A DNA stretch of 9,420 nt from contig CAKTTM010000055.1 in NCBI GenBank assembly GCA_934615145.1, positions 1 to 9,420 on the forward strand. The letters are read 5' to 3'. The notes under the pieces were generated by a model that saw nothing but the letters and a program-made list of their open reading frames with translations, was not told the origin of the DNA and did not search any database. Below, piece after piece: positions 1-6,392 of the stretch (the stretch's first letter is position 1; the number at the start of each line of letters is the position of its first letter). Source of the stretch: an uncultured Clostridia bacterium. Its GTDB lineage: Bacteria > Bacillota > Clostridia > Christensenellales > Aristaeellaceae. Made by a program: the position numbers and the translations under genes.

Positions 1-14
1 GTGTTGTTCCTCCG
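1..14 (-). promoter_or_regulatory. Shine-Dalgarno site of a truncated next gene
   Basis: The minus strand reads CGGAGGAACAACAC up to the window edge, with no start codon inside the window. The same GGAGGAACAAC arrangement precedes the SIS isomerase start at 651, where the ATG follows seven bases after the purine run. A further minus-strand gene therefore very probably starts within a few bases past the left edge. Its product cannot be known from here. Confidence 0.5.
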
Positions 15-21
15 TTATTAG

Positions 22-50
22 ATTTTATCCCTTCACAGAGGTTTACACAA
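22..50 (-). promoter_or_regulatory. Possible promoter for a gene beyond the left edge
   Basis: Read on the minus strand there is TTGTGT (45-50), a 17-base spacer and TAAAAT (22-27), a reasonable sigma70/sigmaA-type pair. It lies downstream of the SIS isomerase gene and just before a Shine-Dalgarno-like GGAGG (9-13). The predicted transcription start (about position 15) would leave only a short leader, so this is a moderate-strength call. Confidence 0.4.
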
Positions 51-87
51 TTTTTTCAGCACTCTCCAATAAGGAGTGAGATTGGTA

Positions 88-651
88 TCAGTCAGGAAAG
101 AAAGCCTGCTCCACCATCAGGCAGAGCTGGTGATAGAGCTGCTGGTGCATCTCCTGCACCTTGTATGTCTCACGCTCGTCGACATTGAGCAGCAGGTCGC
201 AGCTGTCCTTGAGCCTGCCGCCGTCCTGCCCCGTCATGCCGACGACGAGCATGTCAAGGGCCCTGGCCACCTTGGCCGCGCGGCCCACATTCTGGGCATT
301 GCCCGAGGTGGACAAGGCCAGCAGCACATCCCCTGGCCTGCCGTAGGCCATCACCTGCTGGGCAAAGACATCCTCGCCGCTGATGTCATTGATGATGGCG
401 GTGATCAAGGCGGACTGCGCAGTGAGGTCAATGGCAGGCAGCCCGCGCTGCAGCCTCTGCGCCCAATCCTCCCCCACGCGCGCCAGAAAACCCGGATCCG
501 GCCTGCGCCGCGCCTTGAAGCCCTTGCACAGCTCGCCCGCGATGTGGGAGCAGTCCGCAGCGCTGCCGCCATTGCCGCAGAGCAGCAGCTTGCCCCCCTG
601 CGCAAAACAATCGATCAGGGCCTGCGCCGCCTGTTCCAGGCTATTGTTCAT
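88..651 (-). CDS. SIS-domain phosphosugar isomerase, GmhA-like (D-sedoheptulose 7-phosphate isomerase family)
   Basis: This 187-residue cytosolic protein has a single SIS fold. It carries the GmhA phosphate-binding motif CGNGGSAAD (residues 25-33) and the second SIS motif STSGN (114-118). The four residues that form the metal/active site of GmhA enzymes appear conserved with the right spacing: H36 and E40 (in SHIAGEL), Q166 and H174 (in QEMHQQLYH). GmhA converts sedoheptulose 7-phosphate to D-glycero-D-manno-heptose 7-phosphate; other members isomerise different phosphosugars. Compared with E. coli GmhA (from memory), the N-terminal helix is about 25 residues shorter, and there is an insertion around residues 46-75 ending in GLPAIDL. 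The ATG overlaps the stop of the ROK kinase gene (ATGA), with GGGAGGAA seven bases upstream, so the two are translationally coupled. A role in catabolism of an imported sugar is inferred from the operon; LPS heptose synthesis is the alternative. Confidence 0.88.
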   Translation of the reverse strand: MNNSLEQAAQALIDCFAQGGKLLLCGNGGSAADCSHIAGELCKGFKARRRPDPGFLARVGEDWAQRLQRGLPAIDLTAQSALITAIINDISGEDVFAQQVMAYGRPGDVLLALSTSGNAQNVGRAAKVARALDMLVVGMTGQDGGRLKDSCDLLLNVDERETYKVQEMHQQLYHQLCLMVEQAFFPD

Positions 652-1523
652 GGTTGTTCCTCCCTCTGGCGGATGGCCGCCGACAGTGCCGCGATATCGC
701 CCACCTGGTCGCCCAGCTGGGCGGCCACCACCTGGCAGACCGCGCGGGTATGCGGCAGCGCCTCCTGGCCAATCACCCGCTCCATCTCACCCCGAAACCA
801 CCGCTCGCTGCGCGCAAAGATGCTGCCGATGACGATGCGCTGGGGGTTGAACAGGTCCATCAGAAAGGCGCAGGCCATGCCCAGCGCCTGCGCGCTTTGA
901 TGAAGCGCCGCGATCATCCTCTCATCTCCCTGTTCAGCCGCCAAGACCGTGTCCTTGGCGCTCAGGCCGCTGAGCTGTTTGATGCCCCCGCCTGAGCAAT
1001 AGCCCTCAAAGGAGCCCGCCTTGCCATAGCCCACAGGGCCCGTGGGCGCATAGCGCAGGTGCCCGATCTCGCCGGCCATGCCGCTGCTGCCCCGGTAGAG
1101 GCGTCCATCCAGTATCAGCCCCGCGCCAAAGCCGGTGCCAAAGGTCAGGAAGACCATGTTGCGGCAGCCCTGCCCTGCGCCAAAACGCGACTCCGCCAGA
1201 GCGCAGGCATTGGCGTCGTTCTCCAGCCAGGCCGGCGCGCCGTAGCGCTGGCTCAGCCAGCTGGTGATGGGCACCTCGTCCCAGCCGGGCAGGTTGGGCG
1301 GGGAGAGTATCAGGCCCCGCTCCTCATCCAGCGGCCCACCACAGCTGACGCCGATGGCGGCAGGGCTGCCCTCAGGGGGCAGCAGGGCGGCCAGCAGCGC
1401 CTGCCAGCTGGGATAAGCCTGTGTCGGCAGCTCGCGCCGGCTGAGCACCTGACCCTGCGCGTTACCGGTCAGAAAGGCGGTCTTGGTGCCGCCGATGTCA
1501 ATGCCCCAGTAGATCTCCGCCAT
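648..1523 (-). CDS. ROK-family sugar kinase without the zinc-cysteine motif
   Basis: This 291-residue protein has the ASKHA/ROK layout: phosphate-1 motif DIGGTK (residues 9-14), GVSCGGPLD (58-66), catalytic-base motif ENDAN with D103, phosphate-2 motif TFGTGFGAGL (127-136) and GEIGH (151-155). ROK kinases phosphorylate glucose, N-acetylmannosamine, fructose, allose and similar sugars with ATP. The usual zinc motif CxCGxxGCxE is replaced by VGYGKAGSFE (164-173), so all three cysteines are absent while the Gly and Glu frame is kept. I chose ATG 1523, not the in-frame TTG at 1529, because AGAGGA lies seven bases before the ATG and only one base before the TTG. It starts two bases after the DHS-like gene stops and overlaps the SIS gene by four bases. 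No DNA-binding N-terminus is present, so it is a kinase and not a ROK repressor. The substrate is unknown; the importer beside it suggests a transported monosaccharide. Confidence 0.9.
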   Translation of the reverse strand: MAEIYWGIDIGGTKTAFLTGNAQGQVLSRRELPTQAYPSWQALLAALLPPEGSPAAIGVSCGGPLDEERGLILSPPNLPGWDEVPITSWLSQRYGAPAWLENDANACALAESRFGAGQGCRNMVFLTFGTGFGAGLILDGRLYRGSSGMAGEIGHLRYAPTGPVGYGKAGSFEGYCSGGGIKQLSGLSAKDTVLAAEQGDERMIAALHQSAQALGMACAFLMDLFNPQRIVIGSIFARSERWFRGEMERVIGQEALPHTRAVCQVVAAQLGDQVGDIAALSAAIRQREEQP

Positions 1524-1525
1524 GC

Positions 1526-2488
1526 TCAAGTCCTCTTGGCCTTCGGCTGCAGCAGCCGGTACAGCGCCGGGATGGTCACCTGGTGCTCGCCCGTGAAGTG
1601 CCAGCCCAGGCCGCCCCGGCTGGTGGGCCGGTTGACGATGTTCTTGCGCGGGCGGTAGTAGTAGTCCGGCTCCTTGTCGCTGACAGGCTCGCGGTAATTG
1701 GGCAGCGGGCGCAGGTCAAAGTCCGCCGTGGTGATGTCAAAGGTGGGGTAGCCCAGGTTGCGCGCGATGGACAGCGCCTTGAGGAAGACCTCGGGGCCGA
1801 TCACCATGGAGCCAAAGTTCAAAAACACGCCGCCATCCATCCGGGACACCGAGTAGCACAGCCGCCTGAAGTCTCTCTGGCAGGTGCTGCCGATGGCGGC
1901 AAAGTCGCAGCTGGGGTGCTGGTGGATGATGTCGGTGCCCAGCGCGATATGGTAGGTGCAGGGAATGCCCAGCTCATAGGCCCTGTACAGCACGCAGCTG
2001 TCCCGATGAGGGAAACGCTCTGGCCAGGCCTGCATGTACCTGGCCAGCGCCTCGCCCAGACCCCAGCCTTGCCTGGCGCCCTCCTGGATGGCATCGTTCA
2101 TCCAAGCGCCTGTCTCCTCCCACATGCCAAAGCTGCCATCCTCAATGGCGGTGGGCACATGCTCCGAGGTGCCGCCCAGGAAGGCCAGCTCAAAGTCGTG
2201 GATGGCGCAGGCGCCGTTGCCGGTCAGGTGGGTGATGATGCCCTGCTCCATCAGCCTGATCAGGTAGCGCGACAGCCCGCACTTGATCACATGCGCGCCC
2301 TGGGACCAGATGACCTGTCCCCCGCGCTGGCGTGCCTGCAAAATCCGCTGCGCCAGCTCTTCAAAGCCCTCCTCCTCAAAGGCGGGGGCGGGCAGGTCTG
2401 GATCCATCAGCGTCTCGATGCGCACCAGATTGGTCCGCTCAAAGGCGCTGTGAGTGGTCAGCCCCTTGAGATCAAGCTCCTTGAACAT
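1526..2488 (-). CDS. Deoxyhypusine synthase-fold protein of unknown role
   Basis: This 320-residue cytosolic protein resembles the bacterial branch of the deoxyhypusine synthase family. Recognised features are GAHVIKCGLSRYL (residues 64-76), TGNGACAIHDFE (89-100), GGTSEHV (105-111), GMWEETG (121-127), ALGTDIIHQHP (182-192), LNFGSMVIGPEVFLKAL (223-239) and the C-terminal VTIPALYRLL. True deoxyhypusine synthase transfers an aminobutyl group from spermidine to eIF5A using NAD and a catalytic lysine in a WGK motif. Here the corresponding region seems to read GWHFTG (295-300), without that lysine, and bacteria lack eIF5A. A different, possibly NAD-dependent, reaction is therefore inferred. ATG 2488 is preferred over GTG 2503 because AAAGGA sits six bases upstream of the ATG. 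It heads a three-gene block with a ROK kinase and a GmhA-like isomerase, pointing to sugar metabolism. The family assignment is from memory of motifs and the function is unknown. Confidence 0.75.
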   Translation of the reverse strand: MFKELDLKGLTTHSAFERTNLVRIETLMDPDLPAPAFEEEGFEELAQRILQARQRGGQVIWSQGAHVIKCGLSRYLIRLMEQGIITHLTGNGACAIHDFELAFLGGTSEHVPTAIEDGSFGMWEETGAWMNDAIQEGARQGWGLGEALARYMQAWPERFPHRDSCVLYRAYELGIPCTYHIALGTDIIHQHPSCDFAAIGSTCQRDFRRLCYSVSRMDGGVFLNFGSMVIGPEVFLKALSIARNLGYPTFDITTADFDLRPLPNYREPVSDKEPDYYYRPRKNIVNRPTSRGGLGWHFTGEHQVTIPALYRLLQPKAKRT

Positions 2489-2514
2489 GGCTTGTCCTTT
2501 CACTCCTGCTCAAC

Positions 2515-2544
2515 ATGAGGACCGGGACGCTGCCCGATCCTCAT
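2515..2544. repeat. Hairpin H1, copy 1 of an 18-base duplicated core
   Basis: An inverted repeat with 12-base arms (ATGAGGACCGGG / CCCGATCCTCAT, one mismatch) surrounds the six-base loop ACGCTG. Its core GGACCGGGACGCTGCCCG (2519-2536) is identical to bases 2742-2759 in hairpin H5. It lies just upstream of the DHS-like gene in the leader of the enzyme genes. Confidence 0.8.
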
Positions 2545-2567
2545 TCAATATCATCAAACCCCTGGGA

Positions 2568-2695
2568 GGTTCGGAGGGCCGCAGCCCTCTGACCAACAAT
2601 CCGCGTCGGCGGCGTGTACGGCGACGCGGCAAGCCTTGCGAAGCAAGGGTTTCCCTGCCCTCCGCCGCCCGGGAGCGTAGCGACAGGCGGAGGGC
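2568..2695. repeat. Cluster of GC-rich hairpins between importer and enzyme genes
   Basis: Four inverted repeats follow one another: GAGGGC-CGCA-GCCCTC (2574-2589, extendable to 2568-2594); CCGCGTCG with CGACGCGG around a 13-base loop (2601-2629); CCTTGC-GAA-GCAAGG (2634-2648); and a 10-base-pair stem 2657-2666 with 2686-2695 around a 19-base loop containing CCCGGG. No convincing coding sequence is seen. The density of unrelated stems in under 130 bases is typical of REP-like or MITE-like intergenic elements, but no other copy can be seen in this window. Confidence 0.7.
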
Positions 2696-2708
2696 CAAGA
2701 ACCCAAAA

Positions 2709-2736
2709 CCATCAAAAAACCACAGTTTTTTGATGG
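2709..2736. repeat. Hairpin H4 with A/T tract arms
   Basis: A perfect 12-base-pair stem runs from CCATCAAAAAAC to its complement, around a four-base loop (2721-2724). On the minus strand the 3' arm carries six T residues, and it comes directly after the strong GC hairpin H5. The H5-H4 pair could therefore slow or partly stop transcription after the binding-protein gene. It is not a textbook terminator because the T run lies inside the stem. Confidence 0.65.
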
Positions 2737-2739
2737 GCG

Positions 2740-2765
2740 GGGGACCGGGACGCTGCCCGGTCCCC
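2740..2765 (-). terminator. Strong hairpin H5 after the binding-protein gene; possible partial terminator or mRNA stabiliser
   Basis: A perfect 10-base-pair GC stem (GGGGACCGGG / CCCGGTCCCC) with loop ACGCTG lies 15 bases beyond the stop codon of the sugar-binding protein on the minus strand. No U run follows directly (CGCCCATC follows), so full termination is doubtful. A stem here could protect the 3' end of the binding-protein message, as REP sequences do after malE in E. coli. It holds the second copy of the 18-base core shared with H1. Confidence 0.5.
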
Positions 2766-2780
2766 TTAAATCAGTCGGTC

Positions 2781-3719
2781 TTACTTGCCCTGTGCATCCA
2801 GATAGGCCTTGTCAACCACGGTGACGCCGGTGTCGACCACCTTGTCAGCCTCGGCGATGGCCTCGCCCTTGAGCACCTTGACGGCGCTCATGATGCCCTC
2901 GTAGCCCATGTTGTAGGGGTTCTGGGCCATGGTGGCCAGCAGGGCGCCCTCCTGCACCAGCTGCAGGATAGCGTCGGACTTGTCAAAGCCCACGCCGACC
3001 ACCTTGCCGCCGCTCTCCTTGATGGCGTTGCCGGTGCCGGTGGTGCTGCCCTCGTTGCAGCCAAAGATGCCCACAACGCCCTGGGTGATGTAGTTCTCAG
3101 CAATGGTCTGGGAGGCCGCGACCTGGCCCTCGCCATACTGTGTCTCCAGGATTTCGAACTTGCTGCCCTCAAAGGCCTCGCGGAAGCCGGCCTCGCGCAG
3201 CTGGGTGGAGGTGGTGGAAGCGTTGACATTGACGATGCCGATCTTGCCCTCGGTGACGCCGTCGGCTTCCAGCTTCTTGAGCATCTCCTCGCCCGCGGTC
3301 TTGCCGGCGGCCTTGTTATCGGTGGCCAGGGTCTGCTCAGCGGGGGTGTTGGCGGGGCTGTCCACATAGATGAACTTCACGCCGTCGGCCTGGTACTGCT
3401 GGATGGTGGCCACCTGGGTATCCGGGCCATTGGAGGCCAGCAGGATGGCCTGCGCGCTGTCAGCGTAGGCGTTGTTGATCGATTCGATCTGGGCGGCGTC
3501 GTCCTTGCCCTGGGTGGGCGCGTCCCACTTATAGTTGACGGTGATGCCCTGCTTGGCCAGTTCAGCCACCGCGTCCTTGCAGCCGGCATCCACATTCACC
3601 CAGTGCTGGTCCATCAGGTCCATGGTGATCAGGTAGACTTTGTACTCCTCCGCGGCAAAGGCGGAAGCGATGCCCAGCAGCATCAGCGCGGTCAGTAGAA
3701 TGGCGACGACTTTTTTCAT
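2781..3719 (-). CDS. Ribose-type ABC transporter sugar-binding protein (RbsB-like)
   Basis: This 312-residue protein is a type I periplasmic binding protein that captures a monosaccharide outside the membrane and delivers it to the permease. The N-terminus is a secretion signal: MKK, a hydrophobic stretch (residues 4-20) and a signal-peptidase I style site near AFA-AEE (about 21-25). There is no lipobox cysteine, so it is not an obvious lipoprotein. The mature part shows the family pattern: YLITMDLMDQHW start, QIESINNAYA (dependence on a hinge helix), LLASNG, YVDSP (a sugar-contact aspartate position), TDNKAAG, IVNVNAST, FGCNEG, VGVGFDKSD and ATMAQNPYNMGYEG near the C-terminus. AAGGAGG lies eight bases before the ATG. 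It is the third gene after the ATPase and permease. The sugar could be ribose, allose, xylose, galactose or another; motifs do not settle it. Confidence 0.93.
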   Translation of the reverse strand: MKKVVAILLTALMLLGIASAFAAEEYKVYLITMDLMDQHWVNVDAGCKDAVAELAKQGITVNYKWDAPTQGKDDAAQIESINNAYADSAQAILLASNGPDTQVATIQQYQADGVKFIYVDSPANTPAEQTLATDNKAAGKTAGEEMLKKLEADGVTEGKIGIVNVNASTTSTQLREAGFREAFEGSKFEILETQYGEGQVAASQTIAENYITQGVVGIFGCNEGSTTGTGNAIKESGGKVVGVGFDKSDAILQLVQEGALLATMAQNPYNMGYEGIMSAVKVLKGEAIAEADKVVDTGVTVVDKAYLDAQGK

Positions 3720-3741
3720 GATAGAAACCTCCTTTTATTTA

Positions 3742-3763
3742 TCAAACGCGTCATGCGTTTTGA
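3742..3763. repeat. Intergenic hairpin between permease and binding-protein genes
   Basis: TCAAACGC and GCGTTTTGA pair with one bulged base around GTCAT. It sits in the 54-base gap before the binding-protein gene on the minus strand. It is not followed by a T run in that direction. A role in mRNA processing or in raising binding-protein expression over the permease is possible but only inferred. Confidence 0.5.
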
Positions 3764-3773
3764 TTCCTTTGCT

Positions 3774-4799
3774 TTAGTTCCCTTTCTGAAACATCTGCCG
3801 GATGCGCAGCCTGCCGGCGCTGCCGCTGCGGATGATGACATCGATCAGCACCGACAGCACCACGATGACGCCGACCACGATATTTCGCCAGGCCACAGGC
3901 GCCCCCACCAGCGACAGGCCATTGTACATGGCGCCCCAGACGCTGGCGCCCACGATATTGCCAAGCAATATGCCCTGGCCGCCCAGGGTGGACACGCCGC
4001 CGATGACGGAGGCGGCCACGGCGTAGAGCTCATAGCCATTGCCGGCGTCCATGGCGCCCATGCCGGCCTGCGCGCAGGTGATCAGGCCCACCACTCCCGC
4101 GCAAAAGGCGCTGACCACATAGGCCTTGGTGGTGGTGGCCGCCACATTGACGCCGGACAGCTTGGAGGCCTCGGCATTGCTGCCCGCGGCGTAGATATGC
4201 CGCCCGGTGCGGGTGCGGGAGAGTATGTAGTTGAACACAAACCAGATGATCAGCGCGATCCAGAAGGTGTTGTAGATCTCCAGCGTCTTGCCGTAGTAAA
4301 AGACATCGCGCCAGCCGGCAGCGCCGGCGCCGATGGCGTCGGTATTCATGTTGCCGTTGACCAGCTGCGCCACGCCGCGGGCGATGGTCATGGTGCCCAG
4401 CGTGCCAATAAAGGGCGGCAGCTTGCAGGTGGCCACCAGAAAGCCGTTGGTCAGGCCCGTCAGCAGGCAGGGCAGCATGGTCACCAGGCTGGCCAGCCAG
4501 GGGTTCATACCGCCTGTCATCAGGGTGGCCGATATCATGGTGCTCATGCCGATGACCGAGCCGATGGACAGGTCGATATTGCCGGTGATCAGCACATAGC
4601 CCTGACCAATGGAGATGATCAGATAGGGTGCGATCTGACGCAGTAGGTTGGCCACATTGCGCTGGGAGAGGAAATTATTGTTGATGAAATAGAACACCAG
4701 GCACAGCGCGATCAGGCCGATGAACACCGTGATGACCTGCCCCATGCCCCGGATGGCAAAGAGCCGCTTGAGTCCATTTTTCTTTCTGCCCTGTGTCAT
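3774..4799 (-). CDS. Ribose-type ABC transporter permease (RbsC-like)
   Basis: This 341-residue, very hydrophobic inner-membrane protein belongs to the BPD_transp_2 (RbsC/XylH/MglC) family and forms the translocation channel with the ATPase. A short basic N-terminus (RKKNGLKR) precedes the first membrane segment (about residues 18-40). Family landmarks are GYVLITGNIDLSIGSVIG (early coupling/loop region), PPFIGTLGTM, RTRTGRHIYAAGSNAEASKLSGVNV (cytoplasmic EAA-like loop, seen here as GSNAEASKLSG) and AASVIGGVSTLGGQG near the C-terminal membrane segments, ending in a basic tail. Length is normal for the family. The ATG overlaps the ATPase stop (ATGA) with GAGGTG six bases upstream, so it is translationally coupled. 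It acts with the ATPase before it and the binding protein after it. Confidence 0.94.
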   Translation of the reverse strand: MTQGRKKNGLKRLFAIRGMGQVITVFIGLIALCLVFYFINNNFLSQRNVANLLRQIAPYLIISIGQGYVLITGNIDLSIGSVIGMSTMISATLMTGGMNPWLASLVTMLPCLLTGLTNGFLVATCKLPPFIGTLGTMTIARGVAQLVNGNMNTDAIGAGAAGWRDVFYYGKTLEIYNTFWIALIIWFVFNYILSRTRTGRHIYAAGSNAEASKLSGVNVAATTTKAYVVSAFCAGVVGLITCAQAGMGAMDAGNGYELYAVAASVIGGVSTLGGQGILLGNIVGASVWGAMYNGLSLVGAPVAWRNIVVGVIVVLSVLIDVIIRSGSAGRLRIRQMFQKGN

Positions 4800-6346
4800 G
4801 CGCCCACCTCTTCGCCCTTATTTGGCTGGTTGTCCAGCTTCTTTTCAAACTGTGTCGCCAGCGCCATGATCTTGTCCTGCGTGGCCTCCTGGCTAGACAA
4901 TTCGCCGGTGATCCGCCCGTCACACATGACCAGGATGCGGTCGGCGATGCCCAGTATCTCAGGCAATTCGGAGGAGATGAACACCACGCCGATACCCTGC
5001 TGCTTGAGCCGGTTCATCAGGTGGTAGATCTCCACCTTGGCCGCCACATCGATGCCGCGTGTGGGCTCATCAAATATCACCAGGTGCGAGTCCCGCGCCA
5101 ACCACTTGGCCACCACCACCTTTTGCTGATTGCCGCCAGACAGGCTGGCCGCGTCCACCAGGGCATGGGGCAGGCGGATGGACAGGCTGGCAATGGCCTC
5201 GTCGACCATCTGATCCACTTGCGACGTCTTGACCGCGCCGCCGCGTCCCGCCACGATGTCCAGGTTGGGCAGCTCAATGTTGCTGCGCACGCTTAGCTTG
5301 GTGCACAGGCCGTCCTTTTTGCGGTCTTCCGGCACCAGCACCACGCCCTGGCGGATGGCGTCCATCGGCCGCTGAATGCTGATCTCCTTGCCGTCAAGAT
5401 ACAATTGGCCGCTCTGTTTGGGGTCGGCGCCGAAGATTGCGCGCGTGGTCTCCGTACGGCCGGCGCCCACCAGGCCCGCGATGCCCAGTATCTCGCCCGC
5501 GTAGACCGAAAAGCTTACATCGCGCACCAGGCGCCCGGCGTTGAGCCCGCTGACTTCAAAGACCTTCTTGCCCTTGTCAGCACTCACGCGGGGAAACTTC
5601 TCCTTGATGTCGCGGCCCACCATGTAGCTGATGATCTCTGGCAGCGATGTGCTGCCAAAGTCCAGCGTGGTGATGTACTGCCCGTCGCGCAGGATGGTCA
5701 CCCGGTCAACGATATGATGCAGCTCCTCCAGCCGGTGGCTGATATAGACCACGCCGTGGCCTTCAGCCCGCAGCTTGCGGATGATGTCAAACAGATCCTC
5801 GATCTCCCGCCCGGTCAGCGAGCTGGTGGGCTCGTCCATGATCAGCACCCGGGCATCGGTGGCCAGGGCCTTAGCGATCTCCACCATCTGCTGCTTGGAC
5901 AGCGACAGCGCGCCCACGATGGCGGTGGGCTCAATGTCCACATTCATGCGCTGCAGCACCTGCGCGGCCTGGTGGTTCATCTCCCGGTTGTTCAGCCGCC
6001 CCGCCCTGTCGCAGATCTCCCGGCCCAGGAATATGTTCTCCGCCACGCTCAGGTGGCGGCACATGTTCAACTCCTGATGGATGATGGCCACACCCATCTC
6101 CTGCGCCCTGCGCGGGCTCAGCCCCTGCTCCACCTGCTGGCCAAAGACCTCCAGGCTGCCCTCATCGCGCTGATAGACGCCGCTTAATATCTTCATCAGG
6201 GTGGACTTGCCCGCGCCATTCTCGCCCAGCAGCGCCATCACCTCGCCCGCGCGCAGCTCAAAATCCACCTTGTCCAGCGCCTGAACGCCCGGAAAGGCCT
6301 TGCTGATGCCCCGCATGCTGACAATGATACGCTCTGGCTGCGTCAT
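4796..6346 (-). CDS. Sugar ABC transporter ATPase with two nucleotide-binding domains (RbsA/MglA-like)
   Basis: This 516-residue cytosolic protein energises sugar uptake through the RbsC-like permease. Domain 1 has Walker A GENGAGKST (residues 41-49), a signature variant LSLSKQQ (147-153) and Walker B VLIMDEP (167-173). Domain 2 has a degenerate Walker A GLVGAGRTE (291-299, lysine replaced by arginine), a canonical signature LSGGNQQ (402-408) and Walker B LVIFDEPTRG (422-431). This asymmetry is usual for the RbsA/MglA family. I start it at ATG 6346: GAGGTG lies six bases upstream and MTQPERIIVSMRGISKAF is a normal N-terminus. The frame stays open up to 6457, but those extra 37 codons cover the promoter region and have no family resemblance. 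It is the first gene of the operon and is followed by the permease with a four-base overlap. Confidence 0.94.
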   Translation of the reverse strand: MTQPERIIVSMRGISKAFPGVQALDKVDFELRAGEVMALLGENGAGKSTLMKILSGVYQRDEGSLEVFGQQVEQGLSPRRAQEMGVAIIHQELNMCRHLSVAENIFLGREICDRAGRLNNREMNHQAAQVLQRMNVDIEPTAIVGALSLSKQQMVEIAKALATDARVLIMDEPTSSLTGREIEDLFDIIRKLRAEGHGVVYISHRLEELHHIVDRVTILRDGQYITTLDFGSTSLPEIISYMVGRDIKEKFPRVSADKGKKVFEVSGLNAGRLVRDVSFSVYAGEILGIAGLVGAGRTETTRAIFGADPKQSGQLYLDGKEISIQRPMDAIRQGVVLVPEDRKKDGLCTKLSVRSNIELPNLDIVAGRGGAVKTSQVDQMVDEAIASLSIRLPHALVDAASLSGGNQQKVVVAKWLARDSHLVIFDEPTRGIDVAAKVEIYHLMNRLKQQGIGVVFISSELPEILGIADRILVMCDGRITGELSSQEATQDKIMALATQFEKKLDNQPNKGEEVGA

Positions 6347-6392
6347 GCCCACCACCTCAAAGAGTGTCAAAGTATTGCGTGATTGTGGGCAC

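Noticed and set aside
2510..2698. Arginine-rich 62-codon minus-strand frame in the hairpin region
   Set aside because: The arginine richness follows from GC-rich inverted repeats; no ribosome binding site or recognisable protein pattern.
2454..3698. Long plus-strand open frame (414 codons) opposite the binding-protein gene and the hairpin region
   Set aside because: It is an antisense by-product of GC-rich codon usage; it has no ribosome binding site or family motif, and the opposite strand holds a clear RbsB-like gene.
5444..5476. Arginine in place of lysine in the second Walker A of the ABC ATPase
   Set aside because: A degenerate second nucleotide site is normal in RbsA/MglA-type proteins, so it is not a sign of decay.
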